A stretch of DNA of 64,000 nt from Lepidonotus clava (Eukaryota; Annelida; Polychaeta; Phyllodocida; Polynoidae), in NCBI GenBank assembly GCA_936440205.1, contig OW387140.1, positions 25,851,659 to 25,915,658 on the forward strand, in the 5' to 3' direction. The position numbers were made by a program, and so were the translations under genes. Positions within the stretch are counted from its first letter, which is position 1, and each line of letters begins with the position of its first letter. The notes under the pieces are model-generated. The model did no database searches, had not been told where the DNA came from, and saw only the letters and a program-made list of their open reading frames with translations. Below, piece by piece: positions 10,500-23,811 of the stretch.

Positions 10500-13321
10500 A
10501 GGACAGCTTGCCTGCAGCAGATGACCCGTATATGGCCTTAATGTTAAGTGTCTATAAAAAGCCTAATCATTGTTATGTCGTTTTTCAATGCCCCTTAGAC
10601 TAGCCGCATGCAACCATTATACTTTTATAAAATAATGGATAAAGAGACAATTGGCTATAACGAATTAAATGTAACCACTAACATTCTAAACACATATTAT
10701 TATCATAGAACTCGGCATTCACATTAGGAAAGTAATGAATATGGATGATGCCTTGTGATGTGGTATCGACAGTAATGAAAGTCTCTCTGAGTAAAATATG
10801 CATGCCAGTGGCTCAGCTCGTTCTCTTCGCGTTAACGTAAAAGTTTAATATCGTACGGGCGGACAGCCAGTGTTTAAATAGCGACAAAGCTATGAGTGCA
10901 AGTGGACGTTGAACGGAATGGTTAGATTTATAACACGGGTGCAATTAGTGGTTGTACATAGACTTTCATTGACCAGGTTCTTTTGACGAGATTTGTTTTT
11001 GTTTGATACGAAATGTATACATGCAGCTATGCGACTAGCATCCTAGTAATCGAAATGCATTGATTCCAGAAAACCAGATTGTAAGTTACACGCGTCGATT
11101 TATCCAACTGACGGTTGTGTATAAGAACATAATGTTAACAAGCATAGAGGGGGAAAACGTAAAGTATATATCTGGTTTCTCCTCCAATTAGTGTATGTAA
11201 TCTGCCATAGCAGAATGCCAGCTATAGATGTCAGAAAACTAGTGCTATTGCTCTAGCATGGGTGTAGCAATCAGCATAATTATGAACGATATGTGTAAGC
11301 ACGGTCCGTAAATATTATCCTGTAATTACATGATCTATCTTAGCCTTCACTTTCTTTTACCAACCATATTTCATTCCCTTGTCAGACCCCCTAGTAACCC
11401 ATTGATCCTGTCTCCATTGTGTAATAAACAACAAACCTTCGGTAATATTCTGAATATTATCCTTTCCCTATTTTTGGTCGGCCCGATCGAAGCTGCGGCG
11501 GCTTGAAATGAGTTTTCATGAGTACAAAGGGAAATGTTTGCTGTAAAAATAAAGTCGGCATTGACGGCGAGTTTGCCCGGATGATTAATGGATAGAGATG
11601 AGGGATAGATTCTGCTCGGAAAATCAATACAGACAAACGTAGTGCCACCACAGGCCAGCACCGACAAATGTCGTCTGCTCCATGTAGAAAGCGCGGGAAA
11701 ACGCAAAGCGCTGTTGAGGCGCTACTTGGTCAGGCTTTCTTCTTTCAGCGTTCATGGCTCCCTCGTTTTTTATGGTCATTGCTCCTGGCACTCTGCTAGA
11801 GTAGGTGTGATCCAATTATTGTTGAGAAACGGAATTGTGACGTGAATAATCATAAAAGACGAAGCTGTGGCAAAAGAAGGCCCGCCATACACAGTGGGCG
11901 GCAGTTGCGCCGTGACCTCTACCGGGGTGAGGTCACGACGCAACTTGGCCGCGTTTACGAGTATGAATCATTCACATGCGTTAATTTAATAATGGCAGCA
12001 TGATAATGTGTGCATTGTTCATTTCATATGCCTTGTTTCGGACGAGTGGCCGATGATTGTAGCTGACATGGTGTAGGACAAGGCTGCCCTAGTGGTACAA
12101 GCACACGTATCCTGCATGACAAGTGCCATGGCAACCCTATCTTTAGGCGTATCAAAAATAAAACAAATGGTTTTGAAATTAATTTCACGCAGGGGACATA
12201 TCCGAGATCTTACAGCGATAACGGTTGTGGGGACAAAAGATTTGTAGTCGGAAAGACCAGCTTGTTTTTAAAATGTTTTGAAGTAGGGCACCTGTTCAAA
12301 CGAAGAGCGTAATGAAAAGCAAACAAAGTCCCATGTTTGATTCTGTTTGCATGCCAAATAAAGTCTGCACGCACTTTCCATACTTTACAACATATTCCAC
12401 GGCCGAAATATCACAGTACCAAGCAAAGAGTTATAATCAATTTCAAATTTCCTGCGGACAAATTCATTGAACATTGGAATTATTAAGCCTTTGACAATGC
12501 ATTTCCTCTTGAATTGGATAGTTGCATTAATGACGTAGTTATTGGCAAAAGGTGTTGACGCCATGAATTGCCTTTGCTAGCTTAAACATAAGAAGCCATT
12601 GAATTGAACAGAATAAAGGAAGGAATTAAGACCCGGCTTTGTGAATAATGGAGGACTCACGCAGGTTCGCTGATAAACAGGTGGCAACCGTGGCCAGATT
12701 GAACATGCCATGCTACCACCGCCATGTGACGAGCAGCGTGCCAGGCTGGGATGCGGGGCTTAACTGTTTAACTCGGATACTTGAAGGGTACGTGGGAAAC
12801 AAAGGTTATAGAATGGAAAGAATTACTGAAGAAGGGCGTAGATCTATATAGGAAAGAGACCCCTGATCAAAATGCAGTTTCCCATTTAAGAAAATGAAAA
12901 TTGTTTTCTTTATTTCGAGAACATTGCTGTAACCACTTTTACTGTAATATTACTTGGACCCTTTCGCGGATTTTCATTAAAATTGAACGTGTTCATAATC
13001 CGTTTTTGCCTATAATTGCTGTGAGTAATACCATTGAAGACATCCAGATCCGACACACTCCTAGCCCCAGCGGACAACTCCCAACCAATAACCATGCAAT
13101 TTGCTTCTTTAAAAAATCCCATAACATTGGTTTGAAACTATTTGAATTCGGCCTGTCGGTTTTGGATTTGTTTTGGCATTATTCTTTTTATTCAAAGGGT
13201 TTCTCTTTATAGTTGTAATGGAAGAATTAGTAGTTTCGAATGGCGGATTTTGTCAGCTGTATGTTTTGCATACATGTACATGTATTTCCTTCACCTGCCG
13301 TTTAATCACACCTTGCTGATT
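10500..13321. other. Noncoding stretch
   Basis: No coding exon was recognised. It holds the hairpin at 11898-11952. The frames at 11371-11845 and 12901-13324 overlap on both strands and have no known domain. Confidence 0.55.
11898..11952. repeat. GC-rich hairpin with everted AGGTCA half-sites
   Basis: Arms 11903-11919 and 11929-11945 are 17 nt with one mismatch and a 9-nt loop. Five more pairs (11898-11902 with 11948-11952) extend the stem past a 2-nt bulge. Within the arms are TGACCT (11913-11918) and AGGTCA (11930-11935), an everted nuclear-receptor pair with an 11-nt spacer. It could be a receptor site or a structured RNA. Confidence 0.5.
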
Positions 13322-13353
13322 TGACGTCATTGGGTGACGTCACTGTGACGTAT
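13322..13353 (+). promoter_or_regulatory. CRE triplet (CREB/ATF-type sites)
   Basis: Two perfect TGACGTCA palindromes (13322-13329 and 13335-13342) are followed by a TGACGTAT variant (13346-13353). Start-to-start distances are 13 and 11 bp. The word is expected about once in 64 kb, so this spacing is unlikely by chance. Confidence 0.5.
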
Positions 13354-16300
13354 GATGACATAGTACCTCCGGTTGTGGATGACTGTGTCGGCTTCACCCG
13401 TGTTCGATGCTGCTTTGTATAAAGACTCATGGTCGGGGTAATTAAAAATAATGTGAAACAAGAAAAGGGGAAAGAAGCAAAAACAGAAGGGAAATACCCC
13501 AGTGATATTGACCGAGCCTTGACGTTGTGTCAGCCTAATGAAGAGCCATGTGTGGCCAGTGGCCGCGGCCTAAGTGGCCCTTGGCTATTGAGATCAGATT
13601 TAGGAGCTCCGCCCGCCAAAGGCTAAAGAATTCAACCTACTTGGATAATGCTTTTCACATTGGCCTCATCATAAGATAAGTTATCCTATGGCTACATTTA
13701 CACAAAAACGAGCCTAATTTACTATCACATTACAAGTATGTATAAATATGTGGACCGATCCACCGAAATATCCTGTTCAATTCACAGCCTTCCTGGGTCT
13801 TGTTCATCTTCTAAGACACCAATAGACACCCTCCTGTATTCCCACAATTAATTACAGTTGTTGTCGCCTTAATTGTTCTTATCCAGAAGGGTTGTTTTAT
13901 ACAGATTTTGCTTGTCTTACAAGCTTTACGCAATGTAATCATCTTCAGCAGATGCCCTTTTTCTGCAGCCAAGGAAACCACTCAACTGGTTCGTTCGCTC
14001 CTCTGCATTGGCTGTCACTCGTCGGGCATGTTTTGCAAGATCGTTAAGACTGACAAGAAAACATCAGATGCTTGACTTTCATTGCGGCGAATGATATTCC
14101 AACCCACCCATGGGGCAAGGCCGGGGTCCGATTTAAATTGCCTCTGAATAATTACTTCAGTTTGTCAGAGGTAATAGCAGATTGCTAACAGCGGGAGAGG
14201 GGAGGGTTCGATACAGGACGATATTGACTTCTATCTTTTCAGAAAGTCTCTGCCCCTAATCCCGCTGCAGTGGCCGGCTGGAAGCCCGGGAAATGTTAGA
14301 ATGTAAATATTATACTGGGTAGATGATGTGTTTGGCCTTCTGCTTACCGTGACTAGTAGTGGGGAATGGGCACACGGACAGGCCAGGGAAGGCCCAACTG
14401 TAACAGACAGATGGAATCGTCTATACATATAGCCGGAGACAAGAGGAGGGAATATAATAGACAGATAGAGCCAAATAAAGGGCATTAGCCTGTCCCTATT
14501 GCCAGTGTAGGGCCTAGCCGCCATGTGGGGAAACCTTGCTGGTAGAAGGCAATGATGTGGCGACGATTTCTCCTGGGAGGGTGGTGTTGGATTTCGACAT
14601 GTCTTAATTGGCTCATCAGCTTAGGCAGTGAGCAGCTCTGATTAGGTTGCAGTTATTTTTCAGCAGCTGTCGAGCACCTTATTTTACCGCCCCTTCTACC
14701 TTTCTCAAATTTTCCTCCAACAATTAAATGGCGGTTTCCTTTTCCATTGGTTCAACGTCCATTGTGATTGGACGAAAGAGCCTCCATTGAAAGAGAAATG
14801 GCCGTGGTGAAATGGGACGTCTATATTCGTGTATATCCAATAACTGTGCATGTAATCAGATCTGCTCAACGAGAGCTGCTCATAAAAAGGGGAGCACATT
14901 ACGTCGTAATTAATACGGAGGTTCAGGAGTACATCCATAATGTCGTTATGGATGAATTGGGGTATAACACAACTCGGTATATTATCTTCACAGTCAATGC
15001 ACGCTTGTATATCAATTTGGAAAATATGACTGTGGCAATGTATATTTTTCAAATCTTGTAATACAAAAAAGAAGGCATTTTCAAACAGGACTCAAGTACA
15101 AACAGAGGGCTCCTGTATTATGAAAATATGCAAAGCTGATGTTAGTTTGGAATTATTATTTAGTATTTATGTTCGTGTGTATCGTCAAAGCAACGGTTCA
15201 CATACATATATGTGCAAATCTTTGACAATATTCTAAGTTATAGGTGCATCGTTATGTTTCTGTGCATTCAGAGTAAAAATTATTGCCTTTACACCAATAG
15301 TATAGCTTTGAGTCTCAATGGTCTTTGACACAATGAATTCGTCAGAGCGACTCGCCTCAAGAGCAGCTTTAAGACATAACCTCCCCTCCCGCTCCCCTTG
15401 CCTCTGATGCCCAAGCAGGCCGACAGCCAACAGCGGGTCCTGATTCTTAAGCAAGTGGGTTACTTTCCATGATTGTTCCTATGGGCCTATATACAATTTG
15501 TGAGCTACTCTATTTTAACGAGTACCATTGACGTCCGATGCGGCACAACCGCGATTTTATATTTGGGGTAATAGTTTCCCAACTATCACACAGAGCAAAT
15601 ATAATGTCAATGAAAGAGTATTAGGCTATTATAAGGAAATTGCTACTACGTGAAAAAGTAGTAGGCCTATCAAAGGAAGGGACATGACCTAGAAATACTG
15701 AGACCAGAGGATATGAAAGGGGCGAGGCCATCTGTAGATGGATCTAAGATGGCAGTCAATGTCTATAAGTGCTTGTAAGGACGGCAGGGGCTCTGTGTTC
15801 GCCAAAGCATGCAGCTAGGTGACGGCTCTCCCTCTGCTGTGTAGTGCTGTTTGTACGGGGCGATATTAGGTGTATTGATCATTGTAGGACATTAGCCCCA
15901 CAGCACGGCCCATGGCCCAATCTGATTGGATACTAATCTGGCCGGAACGCTCTACGTTCCGACGGTAGTGTTGGGCTGCCTGTGGTATAGATGTACTCCG
16001 TCTGGTGGTACGACCAGCAGCTCCCTGCAATGATCATTGCAGAGTATAAACTGGCTTTAAGTAGAAAGGGAGTGTAAATGGCCCTTTAACCGCGCCACTC
16101 ATTGAATCCGCCCCTCAAAGAATTGACGTCTTCCATCTTCTCAATGTTTCTTTGTTGATCACATCATAAGCTTACTCTGACACTGATAGAAAGGCGTATT
16201 TTTGTCGCCGGCGTATATTGCAGTGATTAGGAATTAATGTAGTTTCATTAGCTGGGACCGAGTAAATGCAAATTCCTCCTTTATAATGCAAGCCTGTAGA

Positions 16301-17580
16301 AAGAGAGTGACTAAAGTATAAAACCCGGCGTAATGTACCCTTTGAATATTTAAAACGAATCACTGCATAGGGAGTTTGTTCTTAAGGTTCGTGTAAACAT
16401 GTGCTCCTCTTTTCACCCATTGCCCAATGGTTCATAATGTAATAGAATTCTTTTGGGGCTGTAGGTGTGACGCCAGGGTCAAGTGGATAATACGAAGGTT
16501 GTTCTGACAGATGGGTAGCAGGCCAAGTGTGTATCTCTACCTGACTTTTAAGGTCACTATACCACCTGGCACAATGGGTGCTTAGAGAGCTGGTATTAGG
16601 CGTTTCACTGGGTGTCACACGTAACATACATACCGTTACATAACCCTGTCATGTTCACACGCCGCTGCTGCCCCCTGCAGGTCGTCTCGCTCATTAATCC
16701 TGCCGGGAGGAGGGCTCGTTAATCTAGGCGGATTAGCGTGATGACACCAGGAACAGAGAGGGATAGCCCCTCTCCTTCCCCATAGAACCCGCTACTCCAG
16801 TGTGTCTCTCCTCCAGCGTTGGCTCTTTGGCTGCGCCCCTCCCTGCCTGCCCTGGGTGGCCTGCTGCCGGGAGGAGACCAATGACTGGAGGGCCAGGTGT
16901 AGTGTGGCGGCGTCTGATCGCCCTGCCCCTGCCTGTCTCTCCGGGCATTAACCAACAATCCCATATGGTGCCGTTGTAAGCCTGCTGCAGTCTGTAGACT
17001 GCCTTCACGGCACTTCCGCCCCTTTTAACATTTGCCCTGACTCTGCCTATTGGTTCTGCTACATTTCACGACACCATAATCAGTTTATTGGTTACCAATA
17101 AAGTTCCCTTGCAGTAACATTTGAATACGTGTATATGTATACTTAAACAGTATCTGAATACCCTGAGCATATTATCATCATACTGTTTGTCACTTTCATT
17201 CCGATTGTCACGATTGTCCGTGAGGAAAATCCTTTCCAATAACGATGATTAGGATTTTGATTACATCCAAATTTGGGCATTTTATATAAGAATAGTGGGC
17301 AGCGCCCCAAGGGTCTCTTTTCCATGCCCTCCTAATTTCCATATGATTTCCTCCATAAACCATGACCAGGGATGTTGGTGTCAATCTGTAGATGCTCGTT
17401 GACTTTGGAGGAAATTCCGACATAACATACTAAGTATAAGCTGTGGATTGTAATTATAAGAAATATGGAAACAACAACTTGAAGATGGGGACGTTCTTTC
17501 TCTAGGCCTACCATAATATGGGAGAGAAAAATGCATGGGGCTTACACAATTCATCTCATTTATAAATAGAAGCCTAGAAT
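13354..17580. other. Noncoding stretch
   Basis: No exon was recognised. It includes an 18-bp perfect palindrome at 16025-16042 and a perfect POU octamer ATGCAAAT at 16266-16273. The frames at 14705-15061 are open on both strands without a known domain. Confidence 0.55.
16025..16042. repeat. 18-bp perfect palindrome
   Basis: CTGCAATGATCATTGCAG is its own reverse complement, centred on TGATCA. Roughly 0.25 such words are expected in a window of this length. It could be a homodimer binding site. Confidence 0.6.
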
Positions 17581-17870
17581 ACCAAGCTGGCCGTCCCCTG
17601 CCCCACCCCTGCCGCCACTGCAGTCGGTTAGAACCAGGGGAACTTCCATCACTTGAACCCGGCATGTTTACGGCCCTGTTAACGTCACGGCCACGTCGGC
17701 CCGACGTCGCGCGGCTGTCAGTGACGGAGCGGGGAATCATCGGCGGCGCGCGTCCCACCCCGCGACGGGCCGACGACGCTGGTCGGGCCGGGTCGCCGCT
17801 GACATATGGACCCCCGACTGACGCTTCATTATCTTCACACGTCGCCCCACCATTTCTGGGAATTCCGGGT
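17581..17870. other. CpG-rich island without a recognised gene
   Basis: It is dense in CpG and contains the second copy of ACGCTGGTCGGG (17776-17787). A 165-codon + frame (17535-18032) spans it, but its translation matches no family I know and the opposite strand is also largely open. Confidence 0.45.
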
Positions 17871-18659
17871 AATAATTATTACCCACATACATTGTGCTCT
17901 CGGCTGCAACTTTGCGAATGCTGTCTCCATCGGTCTTCGTTGGGCGCGTCAGTGAGGAGATGGGGGAGCATAACGATCAGTCGGGGTTGTAGAGTCGGCT
18001 TTAACGGGCCCTTGTGTTTTATAGTTTTGTGATCGGTGTGGGAATGACCCCAGTTTATAAAGATAACTCGTCTTCCTTCAAGGTACGTACATGAAAAAGG
18101 AAAACAGATGTCAGTGGAAACAAACGTAGAAAGGTGAAACAACAACAAGTTTCAGGGGACCTTTATGACGCTTTATTTTTTGGCTCTGGTATATCTCTTT
18201 ATCAGTTAAGTATGTTTTGATTGTGAACACGTTTAGTAATCAGCGCAGGGAAATAGTTTCAGTTAAAAAAAAAACTCGCATCACTTTGTAACAATTGAAA
18301 GTCTATTAAAACCTTGAAAGAAAGAGTAATGCTCTAAGATCTTTAGAATGGGAGTAAACAGCAGTATACATCCTACCCGAAAATGGAAAACTCTAAATTC
18401 ACATATAAAATAAATATTGGGTTCTGTTGAGACTGTTAACTTTAACGAATGCTGTTTTTGAAGGACACCTATTGAAGCCGTGTTTTCTGAGGCGTGCAGA
18501 TGGCCGCGAGCCAGTCCCAGTTAATAGATGTGTCTGACCCTGCCGGGCCGCTACCATAACTAGATCCCTCTCCTAGATCCAACCAGTGCCGCCGCCACCC
18601 TCCCTCCATCTCCATCGCACAGAAAAGAATACAATTGGCCTTCTCAGACTCGCCAAATG

Positions 18660-18673
18660 GTCTCCATGGAAAC
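18660..18673 (+). promoter_or_regulatory. RFX X-box, perfect consensus match
   Basis: GTCTCCATGGAAAC matches the X-box consensus GTYNCCATRGNRAC at all 14 positions. RFX proteins bind this motif, classically in promoters of cilium genes and also in distal conserved elements. No ciliary gene is visible nearby. Confidence 0.5.
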
Positions 18674-20164
18674 CCGAAGGCAAATCCATTAAAGATGCAT
18701 ATTGGAGTGACAAGATGGACGGGGGTAGAGGAGGAGGACTGGGGAGTAGGCCGCCCCGCCTGACAGTCAGATTATATGTCTGAGTTTTATGTTATCTTGA
18801 CTTGGTATCGGCAGATGGTGTATATAGCTGGGCTTGGATTTCGCCGTGTGCTTTATAGTGGCAGGGGGCTCAGTAGATGACTCCTAGACCAGTCTCTATA
18901 TTGTAAAGAGAAATCATGTGCCAGTTTGCCCAGGTTAACGGAATCGATATTGGATATGAAGGTTCCGTCGAGATGAGGGACACATGCATCGGGGCCGAAC
19001 TAGCCCACGCGGAAGGATTGACATTATCCTATCCATATTGAATAGTCGCGACACGTGGACTATATTGGGTCGTAATGAGGGAATATTTGAATGTCGTCCG
19101 GGAAGAGTGCGGCTTATTAAAGATGGCAGTATAGAAATTGATGAATCACCACAAACTGTCAGGTTGTCTTAGTGCAAAAAAGGTGAATAATGTGCTACCA
19201 ATATATTATTGGCAACCCAATTCCGAAGAGAACAAACTTTATTCAAAATCAAATCAGAGACGATTTATCATTAACTAAAATATGGATAATTATTTTTTAT
19301 GCTGAGCGGTCGGTGATGCATGGCACAAACAAAAATGTCATTGACAAAAGACATGCACGTCTTGTAGGTACAGCCTAATGTGACGACGTGTGAAGGAATG
19401 TGTGTCTAAATGGGAACTACATGTGTCCGTCTATAAAAATCTGAAAAGAAGAGCAATAACAATCCCTGGACGGCTTCCAGGGAAGTTCCTTGGCCTTTAA
19501 ATGCAACTGGAATGGGATGTTATGTTTGCATGTTCTTTTTACGGCCAGGGATATGACAATATTTGATTGGCAACGTTCCAGCTATAATAGTAGGCTGACA
19601 GAAGAGAACATAGGCCGCCGGTGGCTCAGGGCCAGTGGCAAAGTGTTGCCAGTCCCCTTCTCAACACTGCCTATCATACCCCCCTTATAAATCAGGACAT
19701 TCAGCAAATTGAAAGGGGGCTTTCTGTAAGCCTGCTATTGTCCAAGTTATAATGTAATGGGAAATAACCTCGCAACCTTCAGTGTACATTAACCGAGGCC
19801 TGTTTGCTGTTGATTGATGATATCCCCCACCCTCTCTAGAACTCTTTGTGTGCCCAGCGCACGAAAGGCACCCATTACACACATTTTATACTCGGTTATT
19901 CTCGGTCTTCATCAATTTACAAAAGGCTTATCTAGTCCGATCTTTGATGTTCTATAAACTAAAATGTTTTGTTGCACTCTCTCTGTGGGCATGGACTCGA
20001 CTGGTGGCATTCATAATAAGCACCTAATATATTCTCGTCAGGTTTTAAACATTAGCTTAATTTGCATTTAGAAACCAACTGCTGTCCATTCAAAACAGTT
20101 CGCTAGTGATATTTAGGAGGAACAATAGTTGACAATCCCCCGGCAATGTTTGCCACGCAACAGT

Positions 20165-20365
20165 AATAAAAAGAAGCGAAAAAAGTCATCTTGAATAATG
20201 TAGCAATAAATGATGACATTTAGCCAATAAAATTAGTACAAATGCAATGCATTATTGACAAAAGGGAGCGACAAAAGGTTACATTGAAAACATCCTGTTT
20301 TATTTGGTAATAAATGACGACCTTTAGCGCTTAGAATTAGAACTAATGTCCTCTACACTTAAAGG
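20165..20365 (+). repeat. Diverged tandem duplication, unit about 100 bp, two copies
   Basis: Two units align in order: GAAGCGAAAAAAGT and AATAAATGATGACATTTAG in the first match GGAGCGACAAAAGGT and AATAAATGACGACCTTTAG in the second, about 104 bp apart, with flanking partial matches. Identity is roughly 75% by eye, so it is old. Confidence 0.5.
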
Positions 20366-21249
20366 TAATTCTATGTTGCTAGGTATCCTTAGTTCTTATT
20401 TAGATGTTGATAAATAACATACAGCCGTAGCTAGTTATTGTTAGAGGATAGATCCGCGGACCGGTACGATAGAGGAAGAAAACAATACCGTTTAGTAAAG
20501 ATTATTGCAGGCTCAAGAGAAATTATCTAACGCGACGTTCAGTTTTCAAAATAATTTAAATATGTTGGATTTGTTGCATCTGTGTCTTTATTCAAAACGA
20601 AAATCTATGTTGTCATATATATAATCTATAGAAACTCGGAGGGGCGTCAGTAGACTATCCCCATGCCCAATTTCTAAAGTCTAAGATACTAACGTGTGTA
20701 TTTTACTATATAGGAATGTTACTCTGCTACAAAACTCTCAGGAACATTTGATCAAAACGGAATGAGACGTAACTAGATGTACCTATGTGGGCGTGGTTCT
20801 AAAGTACGTGTATCTCAATCATTGTGCTGGAGTAGAGAGGCCTATTGTTTGTATAGGAGAGACTTTTACAGGTAAGGCATCACAATCAGAAAGGCCTTTT
20901 TTGAAATGAAGCAGTTAATACCTCATACACTTACATGTACTTTTTAACAACCCGTCATAGCACCTCGTAAAGTTAAACATGCATATTCAATATAACTTTG
21001 TTGTTGATGCATTACCATGCAATTCAAGTCTCTGAGAATTATAATGGTGACCGTTTCAATAATCGAATAACATTTAATTTGGCAGTTAGATAGTTCCCAG
21101 GTTGATGAGAAGTCACCAACTTGCACAAAAGAAACGGAGCGTTACGTCACCATTCCCACATACTAACCGACACCAGCAGCATTACGACGGGTGTGGTAGG
21201 AGGTGTGGCAGAACGCGTGCATCTGGCGCGGCCTTTGGTTTGGAGGAAG

Positions 21250-21380
21250 ATTCGAGTACTAAGTAGAGCCGCCCGGCCGCGTCGAACCGTCACCCCGAGG
21301 CCGGGAGATGCCGCGCCGCGCCGCCCGCCGCGACCCGCTCCTCAACTCGCGGCAGTCTCTTGTGACGCGCGACCCCTGGT
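21250..21380. other. CpG-dense patch without a recognised gene
   Basis: A short, very CpG-dense block (GCCGCGCCGCGCCGCC-like) lies within AT-rich flanks. The 87-codon + frame through it is arginine/proline-rich low-complexity sequence of no known family. Confidence 0.45.
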
Positions 21381-23811
21381 ATAAATCGGCCCTTCATGAC
21401 CAGTTGCACATTTGGATATGTCATTACATGTTTAAGTGCATTGCTGGTTTTAATACCTTAGACATTGACATGGTTGCGTGTGGTTATCATCTCTAATTGT
21501 AAACGGAGAAGGAAATGAAACAAAATAATCTATATGGATAATAGTCTCACATATATGAACGACCCCAAGGGTATTGTTACTTTTTTATCCATCTTATTTC
21601 AGGTTTTCCCCCATACATAAAAGGGACCCGGTCTTATGTTCACGAGGAGGGGAGACATTGCCAAGTAAAGGGGGCCACTTCCCTACGTCTCACCAGCCTT
21701 GAATATTACCAGGAATAGGCATTACATAAAGATAGACCCGGACCAGGGGAGCAGTCCGATGTTTACCCCTGCCGGAAACCCACAGTACACAAAGAGGGGA
21801 AATGAAGGAAGCATGTCATTGCCGGCAACCCGGCCAAGCATTGCCTCCCGCCGCTGGCAGCAGCAGGCAATGACCCGCCAAGGGGAGGGGGCGATATTGA
21901 TTTTTGACCCAGTTCTTGCCATGGTCAGGGCCCTGCAACTAGCGTAATGTATGGCAATCATAGTAGTATGCGGAAATGGGAAGTGAGCGCGGGCCACAGG
22001 GACAGGGCCCATTGTGGCAGGCGCTCTCAAAGAGCAGCTACTCCAAGGAAATACACAGCTTATAAGGCCGGGTAGGCATAGCGCTAGGCCGTTAACGCCA
22101 CACTGCTTACCAGTCTGGATAATGCATAGGCTTTGAATCTTCTCGTCGCGAAGTAGGAATTTCTATTCTCCAAGTTGGTATTAGGCAGATTCTTGATCTC
22201 TATATTATTCCTTTTGCCCAATAACTACAAGTGTTATACTATCTACCCAAGAAAACTTGCAGTCATTGTAGCTCATTTCTAGATTGTAGACACTAATAAA
22301 TCACAGTGATAAGATTTAGAATGTTGGAAAGGATAGACATATAAAACAATGTATATTTCAATGAAATATATATGTAATTTATAATAGTATAATATGTCGC
22401 ACTATTCAGAGGTTACTCCCTGAATATAGAAATCTCTCCACTTTGTTAAACAAGCCGACAGGCAATGCCATCCGCCTAATAACACGCATAATGAACTGCA
22501 TATCAATTATGTAAAGCCTACGCAGGCCCTACAACTACATTTGCTGATTTACTTACCGCAGACCATCTGTTGTTGTGGCTTCGGGTGCGCCATTCCATTG
22601 CTATTTATACCCCTTAAGGGTAATGGGATAGCTCATGTATTTAGATAATGTTACAGCCACAATGCAGTCCCGCAGCTTCTGATGGCAGGTTGAGTTCCCC
22701 TAGGCCTGTCTACTTCTTCAGGCAATAATTACCTTGCTCACTTAGAGAAACATGTCAGTGTTAGAGCAACCCATTATATTACACTCTAATAGTCCATTAA
22801 TTACTGATAATCCGCCATATCTTGGAGTTAACACTGTAAAGGCCTGAAAATCATCGGGGTTCCTGTATCACCCTTATTACCTGTCGGTCACGTAAGTCTG
22901 TTACTGGATATCCCTTTGCTATGCTATTGATAATTAATCTTCTATGTGACAACTGTCGGTAATAAATTTACTAGATCATCTGACTGATATTTTAGAGATA
23001 CTCTCGAGCATATCGAATCTAATTATGATATAATGATATCTATACTGGGCTTAGTTTATTCCCCTACAATTAGGAATTTGATAATATTTTGATAAATCTT
23101 TTATCGGTGCCATGGAAAATGTAACACTATCATCCAAACCAGTTATGAATGAAATCAGATGCTGGAATACGGAGTACAAGTTACCTCCCTTGTTTCTACT
23201 GTCCACCTTTCACGTGTAACATCAACACGATATGATTGACAGGACAGGGCCACTATCATTTACATAATCATTACGTCAGATTGCCACAGGGTTGCTATGG
23301 ATACGCTACAAGGAGATTCCGGTTAGGAGCATCAGCACTTGTGACTTGATTGATTGGTAGATTGGTGAGTGTGTGCTGAGAGAGTTCCATCAGTGTTACA
23401 TCATTGCTGGCTACCCTCAGATTCTCACAATGATTCCCTCTCATTATCAACCTCCTTCTTCAAGATTTCTTTTTTTCTCTTGTTCCATTTGTAAATAAAT
23501 GTACATAACTCAAGTATAAATAAGATCTAAAAGGAAAGCCCTTTCAGATTACACTGTTGTAACATTTATTTGTTCCAAATGTTTGCATGTGTCTATTAAA
23601 TCTTTTACAGAGTAGTTCTAAATTTAGCCTAACCCCTCAACTTTGGGCGACCTTATTTCCATGTAGAGATCATGTTCCCATTGTGGGTTGCCATGGCGAC
23701 CAGTTCTAATGATTCAAAGGGGTTGTAGGATCTTTAGCATGGTACCTGTCTAATTAAGCACTGTGATAGGGAGGGTGATAATTGGGGGGCTTGGCCATTG
23801 TCACTGACTGA
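21381..23811. other. Noncoding stretch with TALE and X-box sites
   Basis: No exon was recognised. It holds a perfect PBX-MEIS decamer TGATTGACAG (23233-23242), a 13/14 X-box on the - strand (23291-23304) and a perfect X-box (23687-23700). The region 22100-23200 is AT-rich and featureless. Confidence 0.5.
23687..23700 (+). promoter_or_regulatory. RFX X-box, perfect consensus match
   Basis: GTTGCCATGGCGAC matches GTYNCCATRGNRAC at all 14 positions. A second, 13/14 match lies about 390 bp upstream on the other strand (23291-23304). Confidence 0.5.

Larger units (their letters stand above)
17871..21249. other. Noncoding stretch
   Basis: No exon was recognised. It contains a perfect RFX X-box (18660-18673), a POU octamer ATTTGCAT (20060-20067) and a diverged tandem duplication at about 20165-20365. 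Confidence 0.55.

Noticed and set aside
14160-14225. tRNA-like B box (GGTTCGATACA)
   Set aside because: Upstream sequence does not form acceptor, D or anticodon stems.
17535-18032. 165-codon frame on the + strand
   Set aside because: It covers a CpG island, has overlapping open frames on the other strand, no known domain, and amino-acid content that follows base composition.
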